The notes beneath the pieces are model-generated. The model was given only the letters and a program-made list of their open reading frames with translations. It made no database searches and was not told where the DNA came from. Positions 44,471-55,428 of a DNA stretch of 64,000 nucleotides are shown here, piece after piece. The stretch lies in assembly GCA_026686845.1 (NCBI GenBank), contig JAIVEN010000008.1:12554501-12618500 (forward strand), given 5' to 3'. This DNA comes from Adenanthera pavonina (Eukaryota; Streptophyta; Magnoliopsida; Fabales; Fabaceae). The number at the start of each line of letters is the position of its first letter. Position 1 is the first letter of the stretch. The translations under genes and the position numbers were made by a program.

Positions 44471-47449
44471 AAAAGGATTCATCCTCTAATCTGTAGCATC
44501 AAACAAGGACAAGTCTGAAACATTGAAAGTAGCACTAACATTACCATAGGAACTAGGCTAGTCAATCTTGTAGGTATTGTCATTAATCTTTTCCAGGACT
44601 TGAAAATGATCATCTCCTCTCGATTGCAGCTTAGATTTCCTTTGCACTGGAAACCTTTCCTTTCTCAAGTGTACCCAAACCTAATCTCCAGGGTTGAATA
44701 TAACTCACCTTCGACCTTTGTTTGCTTGCTGAGCATATTGTTCATTCCTCCTTTCTATATTGGCTCAAATTTTAGCATAAAGTTCTTGCACAAACTTAGC
44801 TTTTTCCTTGCCATCAAGGTTAGTTCTTTCATGCATAGGCAAAGGTAAAAGATCTAAGGGAGTCAAAGGATTAAATCCATACACAATCTCGAAGGGAGAA
44901 TAAGATGTAGTGAAATGAACAACTCTATTTTATGCAAATTCAATATGAGACAAGCAACTCTCCCAGTTTTTCAAATTCTTTTGAATGATTGCACACAATA
45001 AAGTAGTGAGTGTCCTATTTACTACTTCTATTTGTCCGTCAGTTTGTGGATGTGCAGTTGTAGAAAACAAAAGTTTAGTTCCTAGTTTATTTCAAAGAGT
45101 TCTCCAAAAATGATTAAGAAACTTTATATCCTTATCACTCACAATTGTTCTTGGTAAACCATGCAATCGCACAATCTCTTTAAAGAATAGATTAGCAATA
45201 TGAACAGCATCATTAGTCTTAGAGCATGCAATAAAATGTGCCATTTTACTAAATCTATCCACAACAACAAATATGCTATCTTTTCCACTTTGAGACCTAG
45301 GGAGCCCTAACATAAAATCCATAGATATATCAGTCCAAGGTTGGTTAGACATGGGGAGTGGGGATACAATCCATGCGGTTTAATCTTTGATTTAGCATGT
45401 TTGCATGTTATGCATTTATCACACAGAACAACAACATCACGCCTCATAGCATGCCAAAAGAAATGTTCATGCAACATACTTAAAGTTTTATCAATGCCAA
45501 AATGGCCCATTAAACCACCACCATGAGCTTCCTTCAAAAGTAATTCACGCATTAAACAAGAAAGAATACAAAGTTTATCTCTTTTGAAAAGAAAGCCTTC
45601 AAATATGAAATAATCTTGAAAATCATGTTTTTTACAAGAATTCCAAATCTTCCCAAAATCAAAATCAGATTCATATAATCCATTAAGCATCTCAAAACCA
45701 AGCAATCAAGTTTGTAAAGATGTAAGAAGAGTATACCTGCGAGATAAAGCATCCGCTACCACATTCTCACCTTGTTTGTGCTTGATCACATATGGAAAGA
45801 CCTCAATAAATTCCAACCATCGGGCATGTCTTTTATTCAACTTACCTTGTGACTGTAGTTACTTTAAACTCTCATGATCAAAATGTATGATAAATTTTTT
45901 AGGCCAAAGATAATGTTGCCAAGTCTCTAAAGTTCTCTTTAAGGCATAAAGTTCTTTATCATAAGTGGAGTAGTTTAAAGTAGGTCCACTAAGCTTTTTA
46001 CTAAAGTAAGCAATTGGCCTATTATCTTGCATTAAGATAGCTCCAATACCCAAACCAGATGCATCACACTTAACCTCAAAAACTTTACTAAAATCTGGTA
46101 ATACAAGTAGTGGTGCATTTGTGAGTTTTTCTTTCAAAGTGTTGAAAGTTTTCTCTTGTGCCTCACCCCATTTAAATGTAACATGCTTTTTAACTAACTC
46201 ATTCAAAGGTGCTATTATAGGTGAAAAATCTTTAATAAGCCTCCTCTAAAAGCTAGCTAAGCCATGGAAAGATATCACCTCATTAGCATTCTTTGGAGTA
46301 GGCCAGTCTTGAATTGCTTTAACCTTTTCTTCATCTACTTGGATCCCTTGAGCACCTACAACAAAACCAAGAAACATAACATAATCCATGCAAAAGGAAC
46401 ACTTTTGTATGTTTACATAAAGCTTATTTGCTCTAAGAGTATTAAAGACTTCACGCAAATGCATTATGTGGTCTTCTAAATTCTTGCTATAGACTAAAAT
46501 GTCATCAAAATAAACCACAATAAACTTTCCTATGAATGAATGGAAGACATGATTCATAAGACTCATGGATGTACTAGGAGCACTAGTTAATCTAAAAGGC
46601 ATTACCAACCATTCATAAAGTCCAAATTTAATCTTAAATGTAGTTTTCCACTCATCTCCTTCTTTCATTCGAATTTGATGATAACCACTCCGAAGATCAA
46701 TCTTAGAAAACAATGCACAACCATGCAATTCATCAAGCATATCATCTAGCCCAGGGATTGGGTAGCGATACTTAACCATTATTTTGTTGATAGCTCGACA
46801 ATCCACACATATTCGCCATGATCCATCTTTTTTAGGAACTAGGATGACTGGTACAGTATAAGGGTTTAAACGTTCACACACAAAGCCTTTTCTCATGAGC
46901 TCCTCTACTTGTCTTTGGATCTCCTTAGTTTCTTTGGGGTTGGCTCTATATGATGGTTTATTTGGAATGGTAGATTTAGGGATGAAATCAATTCTATGTT
47001 CTATGCCTCTGAGAGGAGGCAAACCATTTGGAATTTCTTCCAGAAAAAGCTCACCAAATTCCTGCAAAAGAGAGATAACACTAGAAGGCAAAGAAGTATC
47101 AAGCTTGTTAGTAGAAAAATAGGTGTCCTTGTACAAAAGCACAAAGACTTCTTGTCTTGCCATCAGTGCACTCTTCACCTCTCCTTTTTCTATGAATAAG
47201 CTCAAGCTCTTGTTTTGTTCACTCTCTCTTTCTTTTTCTATGCTTCTTTTCTTTTCTCTTACATTCTTCCCACTCTTTTCATTTTTCTGCATTTTTCCTT
47301 TCTCTTTCTCTTTTTTTTTCTTTCTCATGCCTCCTTCTTTCTCTTTTCTCTCTATAATCACTTATAATTATGTATTGATCTTCATATGGTTGCATTGGCC
47401 TAAGAGGTCTAAGCACAATGTTATGCCCTTCAAACACAAAGGAGTAGAA
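44471..47449 (-). pseudogene. Gypsy pol: RT, RNase H, integrase (interrupted)
   Basis: The minus strand runs from the protease-RT linker at 47449. RT has VILVPKKDGSWRICVDCRA, SKIDLRSGYHQI and the catalytic YFDDILVYSK (near 46490-46515), with a stop at 46246-46248 in an otherwise open frame. RNase H has [14 protein letters not shown] and [11 protein letters not shown]. The integrase zinc part is GLMGHFGIDKTL...CDKCITCKHAKS. A 1-nt shift near 45350-45360 precedes the core ([36 protein letters not shown]). The C-terminus (NVSATFNVSDLSLFD) ends near 44480. A Lys/Glu-rich low-complexity segment (47180-47350, C/T-rich on plus) precedes RT. It cannot encode a working protein as read. Confidence 0.88.
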
Positions 47450-47454
47450 ATTTC

Positions 47455-49119
47455 TATTGAATCAAGAGTTTTGATGATTCCAAACTAACACTTAAGAGCT
47501 CGGATTGAAGATATCAAAGGAGATCAAAGATTGTTTCAAGTGAAGATTTTCTGAATATTTTCTGTTAGATCTTTTGTAGGATCTTTAGTTTTAGTTGTGA
47601 TTGGGTAAAAGATTTTGATTTGAAAAAAAAATGTTTTCAAACCTTGATTTTGTGTTAAATCTTAAATTATTTGAAAAACATCCACAAACAGATGAAGTTT
47701 GAAAGTTTAAACTTAACTGTCAAGTTGGAAATTCGAACTTTGCTTTGGGAAATTCGAATTTCGAGCTAAAACTGAATAAGTCTGAAGAGATGGCTCTCTG
47801 TCAGACGAATTTTGGTTGTTCAAAATTCAAATTTTCATCTAAGTCTGAAAGAAGTTTCCTTGAAACAGACGAACTTTAGATCTTCAAAATTCGAATTTCA
47901 GACAAAACAAAACTTGAGAAAATAGAAGAAATTCGTCTGAAACTGTGTTAAAGTTTATCTGAGATCAAGAATGATTTAAGTTTCAAAACTGCTCTCTGAC
48001 AGACGAACTTTGAACATCAAAATTCAAATTTTAGAAGCTAAGTTCTTGAGTCTGTTGAAGTGAAACGTTGACATACGAATGATGTGAACTTGCAATATTC
48101 AAATGATAAAGTTAGTCTGAAAAGAGTCTCTCTGACAGACGAACTTCACTCTTCAACATTCGAATTTTGAAGAAAATGAACTACTGTGCCTCCTTTTCAT
48201 GTACTGGGAACAGACGAATTTTGGGCTTCCAAAATTCGAATTTCGAGGGCACTGTAGCAAATTGAAAACACTATTCACACTTAACCGAAAAACTTTCTTC
48301 TTGAAAATTCGTATGTCACATTGTGAAAATGTTCTACAAGTTTCAAAATTTGAATTTTACTTCATGGACAGACGAACTTCAGTATTTCAACGTTGGAAGC
48401 TTTAACCTTCGATTCTTTGAAATTCGTCTGTTGACCAACCAAAATTCGAATTTCAGTATGTCAGAAGCATTAAATGCGGTTGGTTAACGGATAGTTTTTC
48501 AGAGTAACCGTTGGATAACTTCTCCAACAGATAGATTAAGTCTCTAACGGACATTTGAGACCAAAATCTATAAATACAATAACATTTGAAGTTGTGGGTA
48601 ATGAATCTAACTTGTATATAACGAATTTCTGTCAAAACTTCTTCTCAAGAGCTTTTACCCTCTCAACTTCAATATTTATACTTTAACCTTCAAATCTACT
48701 CTATTCAAGAGAGTTATTTCTTTGTAAACAATCTACTCTTCATCTAGAAGATAGATTTACTTGTGAGGGGAAATCACAAGGGGATTGGAAAGCACATTGT
48801 GAGAGTGCTTAGAGTGTTTGAGAGAGCTCCAGAAATAGAGCATACTCATGTACTGTGGCATTAGCAAAAAGCCCGTTGAATTCTTGCTATATAGTGGATA
48901 AATCTCAAGAGTTGTCTTGGGGACTGGAAATAGGTTAAGTGGATAGACCGAACCAGGATAAATCACTGAGTTTTCTTCTCCTTATCTTAACTTTTCAGCT
49001 TGCTTTGTTTTATACGTTGGTTTCCTTACACTGTGCTATCTTCACCCATTTCATTTTGTGCAGAAAAATTTCAATCCTTCCAATTCAGCCCCCATCTTGG
49101 GAAGTCAGCCTTGCAAACA
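47455..49119 (+). repeat. Solo LTR of the Sirevirus family
   Basis: 1665 bp with the same start (TRTTGAATCAAGAG) and end (GCCTTGCWAACA) as the LTRs at 51706-53566 and 62013-63872, flanked by the 5-bp target duplication ATTTC (47450-47454 and 49120-49124). It is shorter because it has one 198-bp internal unit (47802-47999) instead of two. A TATAAATA box lies at 48569-48576. The structure implies a full element that recombined between its LTRs. Confidence 0.93.
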
Positions 49120-49124
49120 ATTTC

Positions 49125-50612
49125 TATAGTTGTCATGAGTCACACGTCTGTCAAATTGCCATGGACGACCAAGAAGTAGATGTCCTGCATACATAGGTGC
49201 TACATCACATAACACCTTGTCATGGTATTTGCCAATAGTAAATTATACTTGAACTTGCTTGGTGATTTTCATCTCACCACAATCAGTTAGCCATTGCAAA
49301 TTGTAAGGCTTTGGATGTTTTAGAATAGACAAGTTCAGTTTCTCCACAAGTAAAGTACTAGCAACGTTGGTGCAACTACCACCATCAATAACCAAGTTAC
49401 ATACCTTGTCTTGAATAAAGCATCTAGTATGGAAAATCTCTTCTCTTTGCTCATCATCATGTTTCTCATCTTTTGGTTGAGCATTGAGAATTCTGAGTAA
49501 CAAGTGCATTACCATGTACAGGATCAGTATATTCATTATCTGAAAAAGATTCTAAAGGAGGCATATCATCTAAAGCATGAGGATCATTATCAGAATCTTC
49601 ACAAGAATCTTCACTATCAACTCGCCCATTATCAAGGATAACCATGGTTCTTTTGTTTGGATATTGAGCAGAAATATGTCTAAAGCCTTGACATTTAAAG
49701 CAACGCAAGATACTAGATTTAGAAGATGATTTTGATTCAGAAGTACCTTTAAATGCAGAAGCCTTCATCTTCACATCTTCTTTATTCTTTTGGGCTGATT
49801 TGGAGTTCTGATCTTCTTCTCTTATTTTTGACTCTTTTCGCTTGAAGAGAGGATTAGTTCTCCAAGGATCAGAGTTAGTTTTCCTACTTTTCAATTGCTT
49901 CTCCAAGTGGACAGCTTTATGAAGCAATTCTTCCATATCCAAGTAATGTTCTAGCTCAATTCTTTCTCGTATTTCGGTTCTTAATCCACCAATGAAGCAG
50001 GCCATTGTCTGTTCTTCTTCTTCATTAACATAGCTTGGATCATAGCCATCTCTATCTCTTTATGATACTCTTCAACGCTCATAGATACTTGTTCAAGTTT
50101 TTGCAATCTTGTATGCAAATCACGATGGTAATAGGAATGGATATACCTCTTACGCATGATGGTCCTCATGTCACGCCTTGTGTCGTGGGTTCTTCACTAT
50201 TCCTTCTTCTAGTATGCTGTAATTTATCCCAACAAATACTAGCATAGCCAGTAAACTCAACAACTAGAAGTTTCACTTTCTTTTCTTCTGAGTAGTTATG
50301 ACATTAAAAAACGAGCTCTACTTTCCTCTCCCATTCAAGGTATAAGTCAGGATCCATTTTGCCTTGGAATGAGGGAATTTTAAGTTTGATGCCTCCTAAA
50401 TCATTGTCTTTCTTGGAGGAAGATTTGCTTTTTGAGTTGGAACCCATTTCATAATCATGCTCTTCTTCATCGTTGGTTCTACTTCTGAACTTTTTTGAAC
50501 GCATCTGAGATTTCATGTCAGCCATATCATTTCTGATGTTTTTGAGTTCATCACGGAATGCTTTGATCATGAATTTCATATCAACTTCACCTTCACTTGC
50601 ACTGCCTATCAT
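49125..50612 (-). pseudogene. Gypsy gag and protease, degenerate
   Basis: The minus-strand frame starts near 50612 (acidic/basic N-terminus, KLKIPSFQGKMDPDLYLEW), stops near 50304, and resumes in the capsid region (YHRDLHTRLQKLEQ, SVEEYHKEIEMAMIQA). It then reaches a zinc knuckle near 49665-49700 (CFKCQGFRHISAQYP, last Cys replaced by Tyr). The protease part has VIDGGSCTNVAS (near 49370-49400), an unusual DGG for DSG/DTG, and ends with HLLLGRPWQFDRRV next to the solo LTR. Several frame changes. Confidence 0.85.
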
Positions 50613-51489
50613 TGTTGCAAGAACATGTAGAAAGAATTAAAACAAAGAGAAATTGAAAGCTAGGAAACTCACTCCCTCTTCTCACATGTTTCACTTAATT
50701 CTTGTGTAACAATTCACTCATGTTTGCACTCTTTATTGGCTTTTTCTAATAATAATATCACAAATATCTCTTGCCTTTTACCACTGTTATAAGGTGCTTA
50801 TGGTGCTCTTAATGGAATTAGATAACCTGTTAAAAGAATCAAGTTAGTTTGAGTGGCAATCAAATGTTCAAGATAGCAAGGGACATTTAAGAATTCAAAG
50901 GAGGGAAAAACTCAAGGACTCTAGACATAAATAGGAGAGACTCAAAGAGGAGTTAAAAAATAATGGTGCAAGATCAAAACTTTTCTTGCCAAGATATGAG
51001 AATTAACACATCGACACAAGATAAATCAATTTAAAGGGTGAGCCAAATTTCAAGATTAATTCTTGCTGGTCAAGATCAAATCTTTCTCTTTTTTTTGTTT
51101 TGTTTTTGTTTTGTTGGACTTTCTTTTCTCTTTTTTTCTTTTTTTCTTCTCTGGGCCTTTTTCTTTTTTTTTTTTAGCAATCTTTCTTCCTTGCCTTTTT
51201 TTATGATCAAGAACCAAAGAAACAAATTATTGACATATTTGGAGATTTGAGAAGAATGAAATAGAAGTTGGTGACTGGGAGATGACATCTTAGATCTGAT
51301 CAAGTATAACTTTTTGCATGAATCTCGAATTGGGATGCCGTTAAAATGAGGTGAAAGCACAGATTCTAAGCTTCAAGATAGGCATATAATTCGTCTAAAA
51401 ACTCAAAGGAAATATGACGTTTTGATGTGTTCAAACTTTTAGATGTTCAGAAGGTAGACAAGAGGACGAAACGCCTGAACTCAACCTTT

Positions 51490-51502
51490 GCTCTGATTAC
51501 CA
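51490..51502 (-). other. Gypsy primer-binding site
   Basis: The minus strand reads TGGTAATCAGAGC just inside the 5' LTR: the Met-tRNA type TGGTATCAGAGC with one extra A. Confidence 0.7.
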
Positions 51503-51505
51503 ATC

Positions 51506-51705
51506 TAATAGAAGCAGGGTGAACCTCCCAAGAATAAGTTTTAGGCAACTCAAGAACCCAGAGTAATAACCAAAAACAATGGAAGCAACCCAATGCAATT
51601 GAGAGATTGAATTGAACCTCTAGAGAGAACTCTAGCAACCCCAAACACAAGACGCCGCAAGAGTTGGTCAATTCTCTTGATAAGTCAAATCCGTATTCTA
51701 GGAAG
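51506..51705 (-). repeat. 5' LTR of gypsy element, first part
   Basis: Aligns with 43614-43813 of the 3' LTR. It is cut at GGAAG (51701-51705), the left target duplication of the inserted Sirevirus. Confidence 0.9.
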
Positions 51706-52051
51706 TGTTGAATCAAGAGTTTTGATGATTCCAAACCAACATTCAAGAGCTTGGATTAAAGATATCAAAGGAGATCAAAGCTGTCTCAAGTGAAGATTTG
51801 CTGAGTTCTTGCTGTTAGATCTTTTGTAGGATCCTTAGTTTTTGTTATGACTGGGTAAAAGATTTTGATTTGAAGAAAAGATGTTTTCAAACTTTGCTTT
51901 TATGTTAAATCTTTAAATATTTGAAAAACACCCACAAACAGACGAAGGTTGAATGTTCAAGCTAAACTGTCAAGTTGGAAATTCGAACTTTACCTTTGGA
52001 AATTCGAATTTCGAGCTAAAACTGAATAAGTCTGAAGAGATGGCTCTCTGT

Positions 52052-52447
52052 CAGACGAATTTTGGCTGTTCAAAATTCGAATTTTCATCTAGTCTGAAAG
52101 AGGCCTTTTGGTAAACAGACGAACTTCACACTTTCAAAATTCGAATTTCAAGTAAAATGAAGTTTATAAAAACCAAAGAAATTTGTCTGAAATTATGATA
52201 AAGTGCATCTGAAATCAAAATGAAATTGAGTTTGATAAATGCTCTTTGACAGACGAATTTTGAACTTCCAACATTCGAATTTTCATATAAGTCTGAAAGA
52301 TGCTTCTTTGCAACAGACGAACTTTGAGTCTTCAAAATTCGAATTTCAAACAAAACAAAAATTGAGAAAATAGAAGAAATTCATCTGAAACTATGTTAAA
52401 GTTCATCTGAGATCAAGAATGATTTAAGTTTCAAAACTGCTCTCTGA
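52052..52447. repeat. Two 198-bp tandem units in the 5' LTR
   Basis: Units 52052-52249 and 52250-52447 each begin CAGACGAATTTTG. Each carries a second octamer 64 bp in (52116 and 52314), two TTCGAA sites and an ATTYRTCTGAAA phrase. A third start follows at 52448. The 3' LTR has the same pair (62359-62556 and 62557-62754); the solo LTR has one (47802-47999). Confidence 0.9.
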
Positions 52448-52932
52448 CAGACGAACTTTGAACATTAAAATTTGAATTTCAGAAGCTAAGTTCTTGAGTT
52501 TGTTGAAGTGAAACATTGACATACGAATGATAAGAACTTACAACATTCGAATGATGAAATCAGTCTGGAAAGAGTCTCTCTGACAGACAAATTTTATCTT
52601 TTCAAAATTCGAATTTCGAAGAAAGTAATCTACTGTGTCTCTTAAACAGTCAGTGGACAGATGAATTTTGGGATACCAAAATTCGAATTTCGAAGGTACT
52701 GTAGAAAATTGAAAACACTGTTCACACTTAACCGGAAAACTTTCTTCTTGGAAATTCGTATGTCACATTGTGAAAATGTTTTTTAAGTTTCAAAATTCGA
52801 ATTTCAATTTATGAACAGACGAACTTCGTGCTGTAACGTTGGAAGCTTTAATCTTCGGTTCCTTCAAAATTCGTCTGTTGACCAACCAAAATTCGAATTT
52901 CAGTATGTCAGAAACATTAAATGCGGTTGGTA

Positions 52933-53023
52933 AACGGATAGTTTTTCAGAGTAATCGTTGGATAACTTCCCCAACGGATAGATTTAGTCTCTAACGGATA
53001 TTTGAGACCTAAATCTATAAATA
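52933..53023 (+). promoter_or_regulatory. Presumed LTR core promoter with AACGG boxes
   Basis: TATAAATA at 53016-53023, with AACGG at 52933, 52973 and 52993 on the plus strand, the last two as CCAACGGATA and CTAACGGATA. The solo and 3' LTRs keep the arrangement (TATAAATA at 48569 and 63323). Transcription probably starts about 30 bp after the TATA box; that is inference. Confidence 0.65.
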
Positions 53024-53568
53024 CAACATCATTTGAAGTTTTGGGTAACGAATCAAACTTGTATATACCGAATTTCTGCTAAATCTTCTTCTCAAAAGCT
53101 TTTACCCTCTCAATTTCTCTACTTGTACTTAAACTTTCATATCTACTCTTTTCAAGAGAGTTAATTCATTGTAATCAATCTACTCTTCATCTGGAAGATA
53201 GATTTACTTGTGAGGAGTATTCACAAGGGGATTGGGAAGCACATAGTGAAAGTGTTTGGAGAGTTTGAGAGAGCTCAGAAACAGAGCATACTCGTGTACT
53301 GTGGCCTTAGCAAGAAGCCCATTGAAATTCTTGCTGTATAGTGGATAAATCTCAAGAGGTGTCTTGGGAACTGGATGTAGGTCAAGTGGAAAGACCAAAC
53401 CAGGATAAATTACTGAGTCTTCTTCTCCCTATCTTTACTTTTCAGCTTGCTCTGTTTTACGCATTGTTTTCATTATATTGTGATATCTTCACTTACTTCA
53501 CTTTGTGCAGAAAAATTTCAATTTTCCCAATTCACCCCCCCTCTTGGGAAGTCAGCCTTGCTAACAAG

Positions 53569-53580
53569 TGGTATCAGAGC
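53569..53580 (+). other. Sirevirus primer-binding site
   Basis: TGGTATCAGAGC, two nucleotides after the 5' LTR: an exact plant initiator Met-tRNA primer-binding site. Confidence 0.93.
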
Positions 53581-53621
53581 CCGGATTCCCATTCAAAGGA
53601 ACTCACAGTCCAGGAATTAAG

Positions 53622-55301
53622 ATGGCTGGCTTTGGAGAAAGTATACTTCCTGAAGGAAACAACACTAACAGACCACCAGGCTTTAGTGGAAAGCATTATG
53701 GATATTGGAAGATGAGGATGCAGATCTACCTCTAATCAATTGATCTTGACATCTGGTGAGTCATTGAAAAAGGAAATTTCATCCCAATGGCTCTAACTGA
53801 AGATGGAAGACACAAAGAGAAGCCGGAAGCAGAGTGGAATGATGAAGATAGAAGGAGAGTCCTACTGAACTTCAAAGCAAAGCATTGTTTGGTCAGTGCC
53901 CTGAACCAGGATGAATTCTACAGAGTCTCACAATGCACCACTGCAAAAGGAATGTGGGATACTCTACAGATTGCACAGGAAGGAACATCTGGAGTTAGGG
54001 AGAACAGACTGAACACATGCATTGGGAAATATGAAAGCTTCAGAATGGGTGAAGGAGAAACTGTAAAGGAACTCCAAAAAAGATTCACTCTTATTGTGAA
54101 TTAACTGAAGAGCCTGGGAAAAGAATACACACAGTCTGAGAAAGTAAGAAAGATACTCAGAGCTCTCCCTCTGGAATGGCAGCCCAAGGTGACAGCTATA
54201 GAAGAAGCCAGAGGAGAATCAATGGCTTCTGTCACAGCTCTCTTCGGCAGCCTTGAGGAGTATGAAGGAAAAATCATAGCACTCAAGGAAGCTGGGCTGG
54301 ACATAAAGAAGAAAGGCCTTGCCCTCAAAGCTGCTGATGAAAAGGAAGAAGAATCTGACGAAGGAGATGAGCTGGATGAGGAAACTCTGGCCATGATGGT
54401 CAGAAAATTTGGAAGATTCTACAGCAAGAAGAAGAACAAGAGATTCTTCAAGAAAGGAGTGGCTGGAGAAAACAAGAAAGACACAAAAGAACCTGTGACT
54501 TGCTATGAGTGCAAGAAGCAGGGACACATAAAGTGGGACTGCCCCCAATTTATCAAGAAACAAGAAAAAGAAAAGAAAGCTGCTGACAAAGGGAAGAAGA
54601 AGAAAGCCTACATCTCATCCATATGGGGCAACAGCTCAGATGAGGAAGAAGAAGATGAGGATGAGATTGCCAATATTTGTCTAATGGCACTTGCTTCTGA
54701 AGAAGTCACACCCTCATGCAGCAGTGATCAAGAAGAAGAGGTATATGAATCTGAACCTTCCTATTCTGAATTACTGGATGCATTTCATGAGCTTCATGAT
54801 GAATTTATTAAAATTGCTAAAGAACTGAAATTGGCAAAGAAAAAGTTAAGCAAGCTGGAGTCTCAAAGCATAGTTTCTAAAACTGCCACTTTACCTACTT
54901 CTGAATCTGTTTGCTGCACTTCATGCACTGAACTTAAGCGAACTAATGATTACTTAGTTAAAAGCATGTCTAGGCTCACTAGAGGCAAGGATATGTTGTT
55001 TGCATTGATGGGGAGCCAAAGAATATCACAAGGAAAAGCTGGTCTTGGCTATGATCCATGTGCTGTCAAAGAAAAGATTAGGAAGAAAAATCAAAATGCA
55101 TATATGAGACACTTTGTGCATCTGAGAACAATAAAAAGAAAAATGATGTATCACCTCACATTGAAACATTTGATCAACCAAGGCATACTAGACAAAAATA
55201 TTATCTGCATTGTTTTCCTCCTGCTTCTCAATCTAGCAGTCCTTTCACTACCTGTCATTTCTGTAATAAAAAGGGACATACTTCCAGTTCCTATGCTTTG
55301 A
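53622..55301 (+). pseudogene. Sirevirus gag with three in-frame stops
   Basis: The ATG at 53622 opens with the Copia-type GFSGKHYGYWKMRM motif. One frame continues to 55301 but is broken by TAA 53733-53735, TGA 53757-53759 and TAA 54102-54104. Each lies where the family has Gln, Trp or Gln/His, so all fit C-to-T or G-to-A changes. The capsid part (WDTLQIAQEGTSGV, LEWQPKVTAIEEARG) is followed by a zinc knuckle CYECKKQGHIKWDC near 54501-54542 and an acidic/coiled-coil tail (DEEEEDEDE). The far C-terminus is out of frame: a second knuckle-like CHFCNKKGHTSSSY (last Cys lost) lies near 55253-55294 in another frame. Confidence 0.9.
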
Positions 55302-55428
55302 AGAAAAATGGACTTGGCAGGAAAGTTAAATGGGTTCCCAAAGGTGCATCTGAATCTAGGGAAATAACTACTGACAGAAAAGGACCCAAGCAAATTTGGG
55401 TACCTAAAAGGAAAACATAAACCTTGTT

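Larger units (their letters stand above)
51706..53566 (+). repeat. 5' LTR of Sirevirus
   Basis: 1861 bp. In the first ~155 bp I counted four differences from the 3' LTR, three of them transitions. It contains 13 TTCGAA palindromes and eight CAGACGAA octamers (either strand), two 198-bp units, AACGG boxes and a TATA box. Confidence 0.95.

Noticed and set aside
52000..52700. TTCGAA sites read as heat-shock elements
   Set aside because: Heat-shock elements need GAA and TTC blocks spaced by two bases; most sites here have TTC directly abutting GAA.
54101..54563. Two minus-strand open frames of about 100 codons
   Set aside because: Antisense to Sirevirus gag, created by its Ser/Lys/Glu-rich composition.
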